64,000 nucleotides of DNA from Bradyrhizobium sp. NAS80.1 (GTDB taxonomy: Bacteria; Pseudomonadota; Alphaproteobacteria; Rhizobiales; Xanthobacteraceae), in contig NZ_LGHL01000003.1 in NCBI RefSeq assembly GCF_001908205.1, forward strand, positions 1-64,000, given 5' to 3'. This document shows, one piece after another, positions 17,198 to 26,900 of this stretch. The notes beneath the pieces were generated by a model. That model did no database searches. It worked only from the letters and a program-made list of their open reading frames with translations, and was not told where the DNA came from. The translations under genes were made by a program, and so were the position numbers. Positions within the stretch are counted from its first letter, which is position 1. Every line of letters starts with the position of its first letter.

Positions 17198-18004
17198 GTG
17201 ACCGACTATCGCAAGCTCTTCGATCTCACCGGCAAGACGGCCGTGGTGCTCGGCGCCGCCTCAGGCATCGGCAGGTCGTCGGCCGAGGCGCTGGCCGGGC
17301 TTGGCGCCCGCGTCGTCTGTGCCGATCGCGCGCTTGACGCAGCGGAAGCGACTGCCGCCGGCATTCGTGACAACGGCGGCTGGGCCGAGGCCGCCGCGTG
17401 CGACGCCGCGAGCGCTGCCGACGTCAATGCGCTCGCCAAAACCGTGATGCAGAAGTTCCCGCGGCTCGACATTGCCGTGACCACGCCCGGGCTCAACATC
17501 CGCAAGACCATCCTCGATTACACCGAGGAGGATCTCGACCGCGTCATCACGCTCAACGTCAAGGGTACGGTCTGGTTCTTCCAGGCCTTCGGCCGCATCA
17601 TGGTCGAGCAAAGGGGCGGCAGCATCATCGCCTGCTCGTCGGTGCGCGCCGTCACGATCGAGCCGGGCCTTGCCGTCTATGGATCGACCAAGGCCGCCAT
17701 CGGCCTTCTCGTGAAGGGCTTTGCCTCGGAGGTCGGCCGCTCCGGCGTGCGCGTCAATGCGATCGCTCCGAGCATCGCCGAGACCGCGCTGACCGGCCCG
17801 TTCAAGCAGCGCCCCGACATCTACAATCTCTACGCCGGCCACACCGTGTTCAACCGCTGGAGCAGCGCCGATGAGGTCGCAACCGCGGTGGCCTATCTCG
17901 CCTCGGACGCCGCAAGCTACGTCAGCGGCAGCACGCTGTTCGTCGACGGCGGCTGGACGGCGGTCGACGGGCCGCCGACCGGCTTGACCCAGCTGCACGA
18001 ATAG
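17198..18004 (+). CDS. SDR-family oxidoreductase
   Basis: A 268-residue classical short-chain dehydrogenase/reductase. Cofactor loop LGAASGIGRSSAEALAGLG near residue 18; an acidic residue (CADRAL) after beta-2 points to NAD rather than NADP. The active site is a Ser in IIACSSVRAV and the pair Y-x3-K in AVYGSTKAA. The C-terminus carries the usual YVSGSTLFVDGGW signature. It probably oxidises or reduces the compound brought in by the TRAP transporter upstream. It is the last gene of that operon; the next gene converges from the other strand. Confidence 0.92.
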   Translation: MTDYRKLFDLTGKTAVVLGAASGIGRSSAEALAGLGARVVCADRALDAAEATAAGIRDNGGWAEAAACDAASAADVNALAKTVMQKFPRLDIAVTTPGLNIRKTILDYTEEDLDRVITLNVKGTVWFFQAFGRIMVEQRGGSIIACSSVRAVTIEPGLAVYGSTKAAIGLLVKGFASEVGRSGVRVNAIAPSIAETALTGPFKQRPDIYNLYAGHTVFNRWSSADEVATAVAYLASDAASYVSGSTLFVDGGWTAVDGPPTGLTQLHE

Positions 18005-18019
18005 GGCGGCCATCCGCAT

Positions 18020-18715
18020 CTAGCCGACAAAGCCCACGCGTTGGCGCAGATCCCTGTAATCTGCGCCGGTCAGCAGCGCGATCAGCGCGGCCGCCTCTTT
18101 CGGATGCGCGGCCCGCGTGGTCACGCCGGCCGTGTACATCGTCACGAGCTCGGATCCCGGCGGCAGCGATCCTGACAGCACAATGCCGTCGGTCGCGATG
18201 ATCTCGGTGGCCTGGGTGCACCCGATCGGCCTCGTGGCGGTGGATGCCGCAAGCTCCCTCATTGCGGTTGCGCCATTCGGAAAGATCTTCAGGCGCGAGG
18301 CGACTTCATAGGCGATGCCGAGCTGGTCCAGCACCTTGGCGACGTGTCGTCCCGCGGTCGAGGCCTTGGTATCAGGGACGTAGATTGCGTCGGCGCCGCG
18401 CAGCACCTCGCGCAGATCGGCTTCGGTCTTCACGGTCACCCTGGGATCGCGGCTGCGGACTGCCAGCGCGGTCTCGACCCGGCCGATATCGGCGATCGAG
18501 GAGCGGATCACGAGCTTCTCCTCGGCGAGCTTTGCAAGGAGGGCCTGCGTCAGGATGACGAGGTCGGCCGGCGTGCCTGCACGCAGCTTGTCGGCCATGA
18601 TGCCGACCGCGCCGAACTCGCCGTCGATGCCGAAGCCGGTCTTTGTCTTGAAAGCGTCAGTGAGGCCGCGCACCAGGCCTTGCGCCGCGCCACCGCTCAG
18701 GATGTTCACTGTCAT
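18020..18715 (-). CDS. ModA-like substrate-binding domain protein without signal peptide
   Basis: A 231-residue protein that begins MTVNILSGGAAQGLVRGL and has the type II periplasmic-binding fold (FKTKTGFGIDGEFGAVGIMADKL; GTPADLVILTQ; TQATEIIATDGIVLSGSLPP), like molybdate/tungstate-type receptors. It has no signal peptide, which is odd for a receptor; it may be a cytoplasmic domain or its export signal may be lost. The ATG overlaps the stop of the molybdenum hydroxylase large subunit (ATGA), so the two are coupled. A molybdate- or cofactor-related helper for that enzyme is a reasonable inference. Confidence 0.75.
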   Translation of the reverse strand: MTVNILSGGAAQGLVRGLTDAFKTKTGFGIDGEFGAVGIMADKLRAGTPADLVILTQALLAKLAEEKLVIRSSIADIGRVETALAVRSRDPRVTVKTEADLREVLRGADAIYVPDTKASTAGRHVAKVLDQLGIAYEVASRLKIFPNGATAMRELAASTATRPIGCTQATEIIATDGIVLSGSLPPGSELVTMYTAGVTTRAAHPKEAAALIALLTGADYRDLRQRVGFVG

Positions 18716-20847
18716 CACGATGCAAGCTCCATGGCTGCGATGATCTTGTCGCGCGTGATAGGAAGGTCGCGCACGCGCACGCCGAGGCAATCGAAGACCG
18801 CATTCGCGATCGCCGCCGTCACCGGACCGGGAGCAGCTTCGCCGGCACCGACCGGCTCGATCTCCGGCCGCTGGATGATCTCGACATCCACCACCGGAAC
18901 CTCGCTGAAGGTGAGGATCGGATAGTCCGTCCAGGAGGTTGAGGTGATGCGGGCCCGGTTGAATCGGACGCGCTCCTTCAGCACCCAGCTCGTTGCCTGG
19001 ATCGCGCCGCCCTCGATCTGGTTGACCACGCCATCCGGATTGATGGCCTCGCCAACATCGACCGCAAGCGTCAGCCGCTTCACGCGGATGTCGTCGGTTC
19101 CTTCGATCTCGGCAATCGCGGCGCAATAGGCGCCCATGTTCTTGTAGCGGGCGAAGCCGACGCCGTGACCGATGCCGGATTGCTTCGGTGGTTTCCACTG
19201 GGCGCGTCGCGCCGCGGCCCGGATGACGTCCTTCGCTCGATCGTCACGCAGATGCCGTAGGCGAAACTCGATCGGGTCTTCGCCGCGCAGGGCGGCGATC
19301 TCGTCGAGCAGAGATTCGATGGCGAACACGTTGCCTTGCGCACCCAGGGTCCTCAGCGCCGAGGTGCGCACCGGCATGGTCAGCAGCCGGTGGCTCGTGA
19401 TCGTCCAGGCCGGAAAGTCGTAGAGCGGAACGGAATTGCGGTCGCCGCCGCCGCCATTGGCAGCCGGCGGATTGGACGAGATCATGCGCGGATACGGATC
19501 TGCGATCTCGGTCGCGGCGAGCAGCGCAGGCTGTGCCGCACGCCCCGGCCGCGCTGCGTGGCCATTGCTCCAGATCGCATGGCGCCAGCCGACGATGTCG
19601 TTGTCCGCATCGAGGTCGGCTTCGACCTCGATGGCCATGGCTGCACCGAACGGCGCATGGGACATCTCATCGTGGCGTGACCACTGCACCCGGACCGGGC
19701 GGCCGCTGGCAGCTTTCGCCAGCAGCACGGCATCGAGCGCGACGTCGTCGGCCGCGTTGTGTCCGTAGCAACCGGCCCCCTCCATGTGCTCGACAATGAT
19801 GCTCTCGGCCGGCAGCTTGAGCACGATCGCGAGATCGGCGCGCAGCAGGTAGACACCCTGGCTGTGCGTCCAGACGTGGACACGATCGTCGTCCCATTGC
19901 GCCATGGCGCAGGATGGTGCGATCGAGGCATGCGCGATGTATGGGCGCGTATATTGCCGGCGGAGGGTTTGGGCGGGCTTGGGCGTCGTCGCCGCCGTCC
20001 TGGTATCGATGATGGTCGTTTCGACCGGCTGGCTCTTCAGGAAACCCGCAAGGTCATCTTCATTGGGCAGCGGCTCGCCGCCCGACCATGCCGCGCCCTT
20101 GCGTAAGGCTTTCAACGCGGCTTCCGCCGCCGCCACACTGTCGGCGACCACGCCGCCAAAGTTGCCATCGCGCACGATCGCGACGAGACCGGGGACGGCG
20201 CGCGCAGCCGCCTCATTGAGCACGATCAATCTGGCGCCCGAGACATCCGGCCGCAGCACGCGTCCGTGTAAGATGTCCGGCAGCGCGCGGTCGTGGATGA
20301 AGCGCGGGCGCGCGAACACCTTGTCGGGAATATCGACGCGCTGAACCGAGTGTCCGGCGACGGCGCGCTTGGCGGCAATCTTCGCTGCTGCGCCTGCCGT
20401 GGCGTCGTGGTCGAGAGAGACCTCGCCGGCCAGCTCCCAATAGCTGGTTCTGACATTGCCCGGTCCCGAGATCGTGCCGTCATCGACGTCGAGCTGGGAT
20501 GGATCGACGCCAAGGCGTTCCGATGCTGCGGCCAGGAATAGCTGGCGCACCTCAGCGCAGACGTGTCGGAGCGCGCGGCCGGACTGCTGGACCGAAAGGC
20601 TGCCCGAGGTGACGCCCTCGTTCGGGCTCGTCGCCGTCGAGGCGCGGATCATCTCGATCCTGATGATCTCGACGTCGAGCTCGTCCGCGGCGATCTGGGC
20701 CAGCGCCGTGACGATGCCCTGGCCGATCTCGACCTTGCCGGGCGAGATCGCCACGTGGCCCTCGTCGGTGATCCGCACCCAGGACGACAGCTTTGGATTG
20801 GCCGCCAGGCTGACCGGCAGTTTCGGGGCGGGGGACGGTGTCGTCAT
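18715..20847 (-). CDS. Xanthine-oxidase-family molybdopterin-binding subunit
   Basis: A 710-residue large subunit of a molybdenum hydroxylase. The length and N-terminal portion (ISPGKVEIGQGIVTALAQIAADELDVE) resemble the IorB/aldehyde-dehydrogenase beta-type enzymes that use MCD cofactor and no separate FAD subunit. Other landmarks are the HASIAPSCA segment, the EHMEGAGCYGHNAADDVALDA cofactor region, and GVGFARYKNMGAYCA followed by a conserved EGGAIQATSW. The small 2Fe-2S subunit gene overlaps upstream by 4 bp, and no FAD gene is present. It probably hydroxylates a heteroaromatic or aldehyde substrate; unlike IorB there is no obvious Tat signal. Confidence 0.9.
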   Translation of the reverse strand: MTTPSPAPKLPVSLAANPKLSSWVRITDEGHVAISPGKVEIGQGIVTALAQIAADELDVEIIRIEMIRASTATSPNEGVTSGSLSVQQSGRALRHVCAEVRQLFLAAASERLGVDPSQLDVDDGTISGPGNVRTSYWELAGEVSLDHDATAGAAAKIAAKRAVAGHSVQRVDIPDKVFARPRFIHDRALPDILHGRVLRPDVSGARLIVLNEAAARAVPGLVAIVRDGNFGGVVADSVAAAEAALKALRKGAAWSGGEPLPNEDDLAGFLKSQPVETTIIDTRTAATTPKPAQTLRRQYTRPYIAHASIAPSCAMAQWDDDRVHVWTHSQGVYLLRADLAIVLKLPAESIIVEHMEGAGCYGHNAADDVALDAVLLAKAASGRPVRVQWSRHDEMSHAPFGAAMAIEVEADLDADNDIVGWRHAIWSNGHAARPGRAAQPALLAATEIADPYPRMISSNPPAANGGGGDRNSVPLYDFPAWTITSHRLLTMPVRTSALRTLGAQGNVFAIESLLDEIAALRGEDPIEFRLRHLRDDRAKDVIRAAARRAQWKPPKQSGIGHGVGFARYKNMGAYCAAIAEIEGTDDIRVKRLTLAVDVGEAINPDGVVNQIEGGAIQATSWVLKERVRFNRARITSTSWTDYPILTFSEVPVVDVEIIQRPEIEPVGAGEAAPGPVTAAIANAVFDCLGVRVRDLPITRDKIIAAMELAS

Positions 20848-21320
20848 GGCGCGGCCATCTCCAAAGCCGCCCGCAGCACGGCGCGAACCATGCGGTTATG
20901 CGATCCGCAGCGACACAGATTGCGATCGAGCGCCGCTCTGACCTCACCCTCCGTCGGCGACGGATTGCGCTTCAGCAGCGCCGCCGCGCTGACGAGGATT
21001 CCCGAGACGCAATAGCCGCACTGCATCGCCTGTTCGGAGATGAAAGCGCGTTGCAGCGGATGCGGTTGCTCCGCCGTGCCCAGGCCCTCCACCGTGACAA
21101 TGTCCTTGCCGGCGACCGACCACATCGGCATGTCGCAGGAGGTTACCGCGCGGTCGCCGACCATGACGTAGCAGGCGCCGCACTCTCCGGCGCCGCAGCC
21201 AAAATGCGGGCTGGTGACCCCGAGCCGGCCGCGCAGCACCTCGAGCAGCGTCTGATCGGGATCGGCATCCACGGCGGCCGCGGCGCCATTGAGCTGGAAT
21301 TGAATGTTGGGCATTATCAC
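20844..21320 (-). CDS. (2Fe-2S)-binding subunit of the molybdenum hydroxylase
   Basis: A 158-residue two-domain iron-sulphur protein. The plant-ferredoxin-like N-terminal domain has the motif CGAGECGACYVMVG near residue 40 plus an earlier Cys region. The C-terminal helical domain binds the second cluster with CGYCVSG and LCRCGSH. This is the standard electron-transfer subunit of the xanthine oxidase family. It overlaps the large subunit by 4 bp (ATGA). Confidence 0.93.
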   Translation of the reverse strand: MIMPNIQFQLNGAAAAVDADPDQTLLEVLRGRLGVTSPHFGCGAGECGACYVMVGDRAVTSCDMPMWSVAGKDIVTVEGLGTAEQPHPLQRAFISEQAMQCGYCVSGILVSAAALLKRNPSPTEGEVRAALDRNLCRCGSHNRMVRAVLRAALEMAAP

Positions 21321-21329
21321 TCCACGGCC

Positions 21330-22304
21330 TCAGGACTTGTCGAACTTCTTGACGACGTCGGCCCATTTCTCGATGTCGCCGCGCAGGAACTTGTCGAACT
21401 CCTCCGGTGTCATCGACATGGGCACGGCGCCTTGCTCGGTCCAGAGCTTGACGATGTCGGGCCGCTTCACCATTGCGTTCACGGCGGCATTGAGCTTGTC
21501 GATGATCGGCTTCGGCGTGCCGGCCGGCGCCATCAGGCCCAGCCAGATCGTTGCCTCGTAGCCGGGTACTCCGGCTTCGCCAGCGGTCGGCACGTTCGGC
21601 AACACCGCGGATCGTTGCTTGCCGGTGGTCGCGAGCGCGCGGACCTGGTTCTCGCCGATATTCGGCGCCATCGCCGGCACCGCGTCGATCATCATCTGCA
21701 CCTGCCCGCCGATCACGCCGCTGCGCGCCTCGCCGCTGTTGCGGTAGGGGACGTGCACGACGTCTATGCCGGCCATGGCTTTGAACAGCTCACCGGCCAT
21801 GTGATAGGGCGTGCCCTGGCCAGAGGAGGCGTAGTTCAGCTTGCCCGGCTGCGCTTTGGCGAGCGCGATAAACTCTTGCAGCGTCTTTGCCGGAACTTGC
21901 GGGTTCACCACGATGACGAGATCGGAATAGTTCACCGGCGCGATCGGCGCGAGGTCGCGCATCAGCTCGTATTTGCGCTGCGCCGGGGTCAGCAGCGACT
22001 CGTTCGCTGTCTGGGTGTTGGACATCATCAACAGCGTGTAGCCGTCGGCGGGCGACTTCGCCCCCTCGACCGTGCCGATGACACCGCCCGCGCCGGTGCG
22101 GTTCTCGATCACGAAGGGCTGGCCAAAGCTCTCCTGGAGCACGTTGCCGATCAGCCGGGCCGCGACGTCAGCCGGCCCGCCAGCCCCGAAAGGAACCACG
22201 ATCCGGACCGAATGAGCAGGATAATCTTGCGCAAGCGAGGGGGCAGCAGCGAATTCAGCAACCAGTCCGCCCGCCAATGCCAGCGCGAATCTTCGGGCTG
22301 TCAT
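21330..22304 (-). CDS. Bug/TctC-family tripartite transporter receptor
   Basis: A 324-residue periplasmic receptor that starts MTARRFALALAGGLVAEF with a cleavable signal (AAAPSLAQ). Bug-family signatures follow: YPAHSVRIVVPFGAGGPADVAARLI and NRTGAGGVIGTVEGAKSPADGYTLL. Such proteins bind carboxylates for TctAB-type permeases; no TctA or TctB gene lies nearby, so it is an orphan receptor like most Bug proteins. It is the first gene of the molybdenum hydroxylase operon (9 bp to the next), which suggests it captures or senses that enzyme's substrate. It is divergent from the bis-MGD oxidoreductase gene. Confidence 0.9.
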   Translation of the reverse strand: MTARRFALALAGGLVAEFAAAPSLAQDYPAHSVRIVVPFGAGGPADVAARLIGNVLQESFGQPFVIENRTGAGGVIGTVEGAKSPADGYTLLMMSNTQTANESLLTPAQRKYELMRDLAPIAPVNYSDLVIVVNPQVPAKTLQEFIALAKAQPGKLNYASSGQGTPYHMAGELFKAMAGIDVVHVPYRNSGEARSGVIGGQVQMMIDAVPAMAPNIGENQVRALATTGKQRSAVLPNVPTAGEAGVPGYEATIWLGLMAPAGTPKPIIDKLNAAVNAMVKRPDIVKLWTEQGAVPMSMTPEEFDKFLRGDIEKWADVVKKFDKS

Positions 22305-22538
22305 GCCCACCTCCCGGATCTCGTTCTTGTTGGCCGGCACTGTAGCGGCAGGTGAAGCGGACTGTCGACGCCTCACAAAGCCTAGCGGGCAGGGAATATC
22401 GGGCAGATTTCGGTGTGACCGCGCCGCCTTTCGCGGTTGCGGCAGGAACCCGCGGCGCGTGCGGTTTGAGCAAATCGCATGGGCATTGCCGGATAAATAC
22501 GCTCGGCTGGCTGGTATTTTGGTGTTACGAATTTGGTC

Positions 22539-24629
22539 ATGAACCAGCACGCCAAGATCGAAATCCGCCACTCGACCTGTCCGCACGATTGCCCGTCGGC
22601 CTGCGCGCTCGATATCGAGGTGGTCGAAGGCCGCAGCATCGGTCGCGTCCGCGGTTCGAAAAAGCAGACCTACACGGCGGGCGTCGTCTGCGCCAAGGTC
22701 GCCCGTTATGCCGAGCGCATCCATCATCCTGAAAGGGTGACATTTCCGATGCGCCGCATCGGGCCGAAGGGCTCCGGGCAGTTCGCGCGGATCTCCTGGG
22801 ACGAGGCGCTGGACGAGATCGGAGATCGCTTCAATCAAGCCGAGCGCGAGTTCGGCGCGGAATCGATCTGGCCCTATTACTACGCCGGCACGATGGGGCT
22901 GGTGATGCGTGACGGCATTAACCGTCTCGCGCATGTGAAGAGATACTCGCGCTTCTATTCGACGATCTGCGCCAACGTTGCGCGTATCGGGTTCGCGATC
23001 GGCACCGGCAAGATCGCCGGCGTCGATCCGCGCGAGATGGCGCTGTCCGACCTCGTGGTGATCTGGGGTACCAATCCCGTCAACACGCAGGTCAACGTCA
23101 TGACGCACGCCGCGCGGGCGCGGAAGGAGCGCGGCGCGAAGATCGCGGCGGTCGACATCTACGACAACGAGACCATGAAGCAGGCTGACATCAAGATCAT
23201 CCTGCGCCCCGGCACCGACGGCGCCTTCGCCTGCGGTGTCATGCACGTCCTGTTCCGCGACGGCTATGCCGACCGCGCCTACATGTACAAATACACCGAT
23301 TGCCCTGATGAACTCGAAGCGCATCTGAAAACGCGAACCCCCGAATGGGCCTCCGCGATCTGCGGGGTGCCGGTGGCGGAGATCGAGGCCTTTGCGAAAG
23401 CCGTGGGCGAGACGAAGCGGACCTTCCTCCGCCTCGGTTACGGTTTCACCCGCTCGCGCAACGGCGCGACGCAGATGCATGCGGCGCTTTGCATTCCCGC
23501 GGTGACAGGCGCCTGGCAGCATGAAGGCGGCGGCGCCTTCTTCAACAATTACGCGCTGTGGCATTTCAACGAATCCGTCATCGAAGGTCACGACGCGATC
23601 GACAAGACGACGCGTGCGCTCGATCAGTCGAAGATCGGCCGCATCCTCACGGGCGACGCCGAAGCCCTGCACGGCAAGGGGCCGGTCAAGGCGATGCTGA
23701 TCCAGAACACCAATCCGATGACGGTCGCGCCAGAGCAGGCGAGGGTAGCCCAGGGTTTCGCGCGCGAGGATCTGTTCGTCGCGGTGCACGAGCAGTTCAT
23801 GACCGAGACGGCGCAGATGGCCGACATCGTGCTGCCGGCGACCATGTTCATGGAGCATGACGATCTCTATTACGGTGGCGGCCATCAGCACATCTCCGTC
23901 GGTCCGAAGCTGATCGAGCCGCCCGGCGAATGCCGCTCCAACCACGAGGTCTTGCAGGCGCTGGCGCCGCGACTTGGCGCAAAACATCAGGGCTTCGAGA
24001 TGACGCCGCGCGAACTGATCGACGCGACATTGAAGCTCAGCAACCACGGCGACATCGCGGGGCTCGAAGCCGACATCTGGCGCGACCTGCAGCCGGACTT
24101 CCGCACGTCGCATTATCTCGACGGCTTTGCCCATGCCGACGGGAAATTCCACTTCAAAGCCGACTGGGCCCATCCGCCGTTCGGCATGACGATGGGGGAC
24201 GTCGACAAGATGCCGTCGCTGCCGGACCATTGGGCGGTGATCGAGCACGCCGACCAGGTCCATCCGTTCCGGCTCGCGACCAGCCCCTCGCGCAGCTTCC
24301 TCAACACCACCTTCAACGAGACGCCATCGTCGCAGGCGCGCGAGGGCAAGGCGAGCGTGATGATCCACCCCCTGGACGCCACCGCGCTCGACATCGCCGA
24401 TGGCGATGCCGTGACACTCGGCAACACCCGAGGCGAGACCACGCTGGTTGCGACGCTGTTCGAGGGCGTGCGGCGCGGCGTGCTAATCGCGGAGTCCGTT
24501 CACCCCAACAGCAATCACATCGGCGGCCGCGGCATCAACATGTTGACAGGGGCCGAAGCCATCGCGCCGATCGGCGGAGCCGCGTTCCACGACAACAAGG
24601 TCTGGATCAGGAAAGCCGTCGCGACCTGA
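22539..24629 (+). CDS. Molybdopterin (bis-MGD)-dependent oxidoreductase
   Basis: A 696-residue DMSO-reductase-superfamily enzyme. An N-terminal 4Fe-4S site is present (C14-x3-C18-x3-C22 in STCPHDCPSACALD, fourth Cys in GVVCAKVARY about residue 50). Molybdopterin domains follow (VIWGTNPVNTQVNVMTHA; LPATMFMEHDDLYYGGG), and the C-terminal MGD-binding domain begins RLATSPSRSFLNTTF. It has no Tat signal, so it is probably cytoplasmic. The reaction is unknown; relatives are annotated as formate dehydrogenase-like, and polysulfide- or thiosulfate-reductase-like enzymes are also in this class. It lies 235 bp from the divergent receptor gene and upstream of an enoyl-CoA hydratase. Confidence 0.88.
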   Translation: MNQHAKIEIRHSTCPHDCPSACALDIEVVEGRSIGRVRGSKKQTYTAGVVCAKVARYAERIHHPERVTFPMRRIGPKGSGQFARISWDEALDEIGDRFNQAEREFGAESIWPYYYAGTMGLVMRDGINRLAHVKRYSRFYSTICANVARIGFAIGTGKIAGVDPREMALSDLVVIWGTNPVNTQVNVMTHAARARKERGAKIAAVDIYDNETMKQADIKIILRPGTDGAFACGVMHVLFRDGYADRAYMYKYTDCPDELEAHLKTRTPEWASAICGVPVAEIEAFAKAVGETKRTFLRLGYGFTRSRNGATQMHAALCIPAVTGAWQHEGGGAFFNNYALWHFNESVIEGHDAIDKTTRALDQSKIGRILTGDAEALHGKGPVKAMLIQNTNPMTVAPEQARVAQGFAREDLFVAVHEQFMTETAQMADIVLPATMFMEHDDLYYGGGHQHISVGPKLIEPPGECRSNHEVLQALAPRLGAKHQGFEMTPRELIDATLKLSNHGDIAGLEADIWRDLQPDFRTSHYLDGFAHADGKFHFKADWAHPPFGMTMGDVDKMPSLPDHWAVIEHADQVHPFRLATSPSRSFLNTTFNETPSSQAREGKASVMIHPLDATALDIADGDAVTLGNTRGETTLVATLFEGVRRGVLIAESVHPNSNHIGGRGINMLTGAEAIAPIGGAAFHDNKVWIRKAVAT

Positions 24630-24763
24630 GGCGTGCGCCCGGGCCTCGATCTCCTGCAATTTGCGTCGAGGCGCTAAAGCGGCGCCTCCCCGCAGATTGC
24701 TCTTGCACCTGCCGCCCGGGCTGCCGCAAATGGCTGCAAAACGGCAGCAAGGAAGCGAGTGCC

Positions 24764-25546
24764 ATGACCGACACCACAAGCGTCATCACCGAGAAGCGCG
24801 GGCAGGCGTTCTGGATCATCATCAACCGGCCGGAGAAACGCAACGCGCTGAACGGCGACGTGATCGCCGGCATCACCAAGGGTTATCGCGACGCGCACGA
24901 CGACAAGGACGTCCGTGTGATCGTGCTGACGGGCGCGGGCGACAGGGCGTTCTGCGCCGGTGCCGACCTGCAGAATTCCGGTGCGGCTTTCGCGATGGAT
25001 CATTCCAGGCCGAATGTCGACTATGCCGATCTGTTGCGCCTGTCGCAGAACGCCACCAAGCCCGCGATCGCCCGCGTGGGCGGTGTCTGCATGGCCGGCG
25101 GCATGGGCTTGCTCTGCATGACCGACATGGCTGTCGCGGCCGATCACGTCATCTTCGGCCTGCCCGAGGTGAAGGTCGGCGTGTTCCCGATGCAGGTCTT
25201 GAGCCTGTTGCAGTCCATCGCGCCGCCGCGGCTCGTCAACGAATGGGCGCTGACGGGCGAGCCGTTCGACGCGAAAGCGGCTCAAGGAGCGGGCCTCCTC
25301 AACTACGTCGTGCCCGCGGCCGAGTTAGATGCCAAGGTCGACTGGCTGATCGGCCGCATCGTCGACAAATCGCCGACCGCCATCCGCCGGGGTAAATATG
25401 CGATGCGCGCGATCGCCTCGATGTCCTTCGACGAGAGCATCGCCTACACCGAAAGCCAGATCGCACTGCTCGCGATGACCGAGGACGCCAAGGAAGGGCT
25501 GAAAGCGTTCAGCGAGAAGCGCAAGCCGTCCTGGACGGGGAAATAA
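24764..25546 (+). CDS. Enoyl-CoA hydratase/isomerase family protein
   Basis: A 260-residue crotonase. Oxyanion-hole segments are RNALNG and GAGDRAFCAGADLQ, plus the GGVCMAGGMGLLCMTDMAVAAD strand-helix. The usual glutamate position near GLPEVKVGVFP carries one acidic residue, so hydratase activity is possible but not certain. ATG 24764 follows a good GGAAG ribosome site; upstream open frame in the same phase is antisense-like coding shadow of the preceding gene. It is the last chromosomal gene before the integrated element. Confidence 0.9.
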   Translation: MTDTTSVITEKRGQAFWIIINRPEKRNALNGDVIAGITKGYRDAHDDKDVRVIVLTGAGDRAFCAGADLQNSGAAFAMDHSRPNVDYADLLRLSQNATKPAIARVGGVCMAGGMGLLCMTDMAVAADHVIFGLPEVKVGVFPMQVLSLLQSIAPPRLVNEWALTGEPFDAKAAQGAGLLNYVVPAAELDAKVDWLIGRIVDKSPTAIRRGKYAMRAIASMSFDESIAYTESQIALLAMTEDAKEGLKAFSEKRKPSWTGK

Positions 25547-25607
25547 CCATGTCAAATCGGCAGGCCTGAGTTCTAGCCGTGGAGACCCGCAATAACCCAC
25601 GATGCGG

Positions 25608-26900
25608 TTATTCAGACACGGGGGTAGGGGCGAGTCCGATAAGCGCTGCTCTTGCTCGTTCCTCGTGGCGCTTCTTGGAGCCCGCGATCAGCTGTTTGCG
25701 AGTGCGTTTGGCATAGGTTGGCAGTTGGCGTGCCGATCGATGACGGCCGGCTGCGCGTAACTCAGCATCAGTGAGATCGCTGTCCGCACCTTCAGTAAAT
25801 CCACCGTGACGGAATGAGGTAAAGGAGAGTTCACTCCGAAGCTCAGCTGCCGCGACGATCCTTTTTACGACACCGCGCAAATAACGCAGGTCCTTGCGAT
25901 CTGTGATCCAAGGGAGCTGTGTAGGGGATCTGCGATGTTCATGATCGCGCCGAAAGACCAGCCCCGAGACTACAGTTTCCTTGATGGCGTCGAGCTCCGC
26001 CATCAGTTCGGGGAAAAGAGGTTCGCCCGTTTCGTCGAATAGTGGCCACCAGGCTTCCTCGCCATTCTTCGGATGCACGATCTTCACGCTGTTCGGCCGC
26101 TCCTTTGGCCGATAGTGCGAGATCTCGAAAGCTCCGAAGACGTGCTCTTCGCGTTGCAGCCACTCCCAGGTCAACAACGCGGCAGTTCCGACCGAGCGGT
26201 ATCCGAGCTTCTTCGCCGCCGCCCTGAACGCGACGAGTTCATCCCAAGTCGCTGTGGGCGTCTGGCGGACAGGCTGGCCAGGCGCACGGGTCTTTAGCCC
26301 CATCCGCAAAAATGGATTGATCGCCGGCACTTTCGTTTCTTGTGCGCGCTGCCCAACAAACCATGCGCGCCTGCAAGAGGCCATGGCTGCATTGGCAAAG
26401 CGGCGACGCTCGCGCTTGATAACGTTCCCACATGCGTCCCTGTCTTCCACAACGAGCAGTTTCGCGTAGATTGCGTCGACGAAGCCTTTCGTAAAATCGG
26501 AGAGGTGCTTCGAGCCGGCACGAGTGCCGTCCTTCAGTGTGTGATTAGCGAACAGGGCAAGACTTTGCTTGTATAAGCGCTGCGTGTTGTGATCGATCTC
26601 TCTCCATTTCTGGTGGGCTTGGAAGATGCTGACCAGCCAATCGAAAGTGCCAGGCGCGGGAGAAGGCGGAATCATATCGGTCAACCCTCGTGAGCGCCAA
26701 CTGTCGAAGGCGGGAAGGAGGATATTCTCAACTCGGTCAACGGCAGCGGCGTAGTGTTCCCCTAACGCTTCGGCCTTGACGTTGCAGCCCTGCTGTCGAG
26801 CCCAGGTCGGCGGTTCAAAGAAGTATGCGCATCGATCACGCTTCAATGGCTTTCGTCGGCAGTAGCGCGGAAGCTTCGATCCAGTTTGGGATAATTTCAT
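25608..26900 (-). CDS. int: Tyrosine-type integrase of the integrated element
   Basis: A 430-residue phage-type integrase. The C-terminal catalytic domain keeps SFTSFRHGGFTEGADSDLTDAEL, then AAGRHRSARQLPTYAKRT: Arg-His of box II, the second H/R position and the Tyr nucleophile about 35 residues later. The N-terminal region includes a SAM-like core-binding domain (WLVSIFQAHQKWREIDHNTQRLY). The start at 26900 is fixed by a 4-bp ATGA overlap with the upstream excisionase-like gene. It begins 61 bp after the crotonase stop, so one element end probably lies in 25547-25607, but I could not see an attachment repeat or tRNA. Confidence 0.85.
   Translation of the reverse strand: MKLSQTGSKLPRYCRRKPLKRDRCAYFFEPPTWARQQGCNVKAEALGEHYAAAVDRVENILLPAFDSWRSRGLTDMIPPSPAPGTFDWLVSIFQAHQKWREIDHNTQRLYKQSLALFANHTLKDGTRAGSKHLSDFTKGFVDAIYAKLLVVEDRDACGNVIKRERRRFANAAMASCRRAWFVGQRAQETKVPAINPFLRMGLKTRAPGQPVRQTPTATWDELVAFRAAAKKLGYRSVGTAALLTWEWLQREEHVFGAFEISHYRPKERPNSVKIVHPKNGEEAWWPLFDETGEPLFPELMAELDAIKETVVSGLVFRRDHEHRRSPTQLPWITDRKDLRYLRGVVKRIVAAAELRSELSFTSFRHGGFTEGADSDLTDAELRAAGRHRSARQLPTYAKRTRKQLIAGSKKRHEERARAALIGLAPTPVSE

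Noticed and set aside
20838-22355. Long plus-strand frame opposite the 2Fe-2S and Bug receptor genes
   Set aside because: Antisense shadow; no family similarity, and the minus-strand genes are clear.
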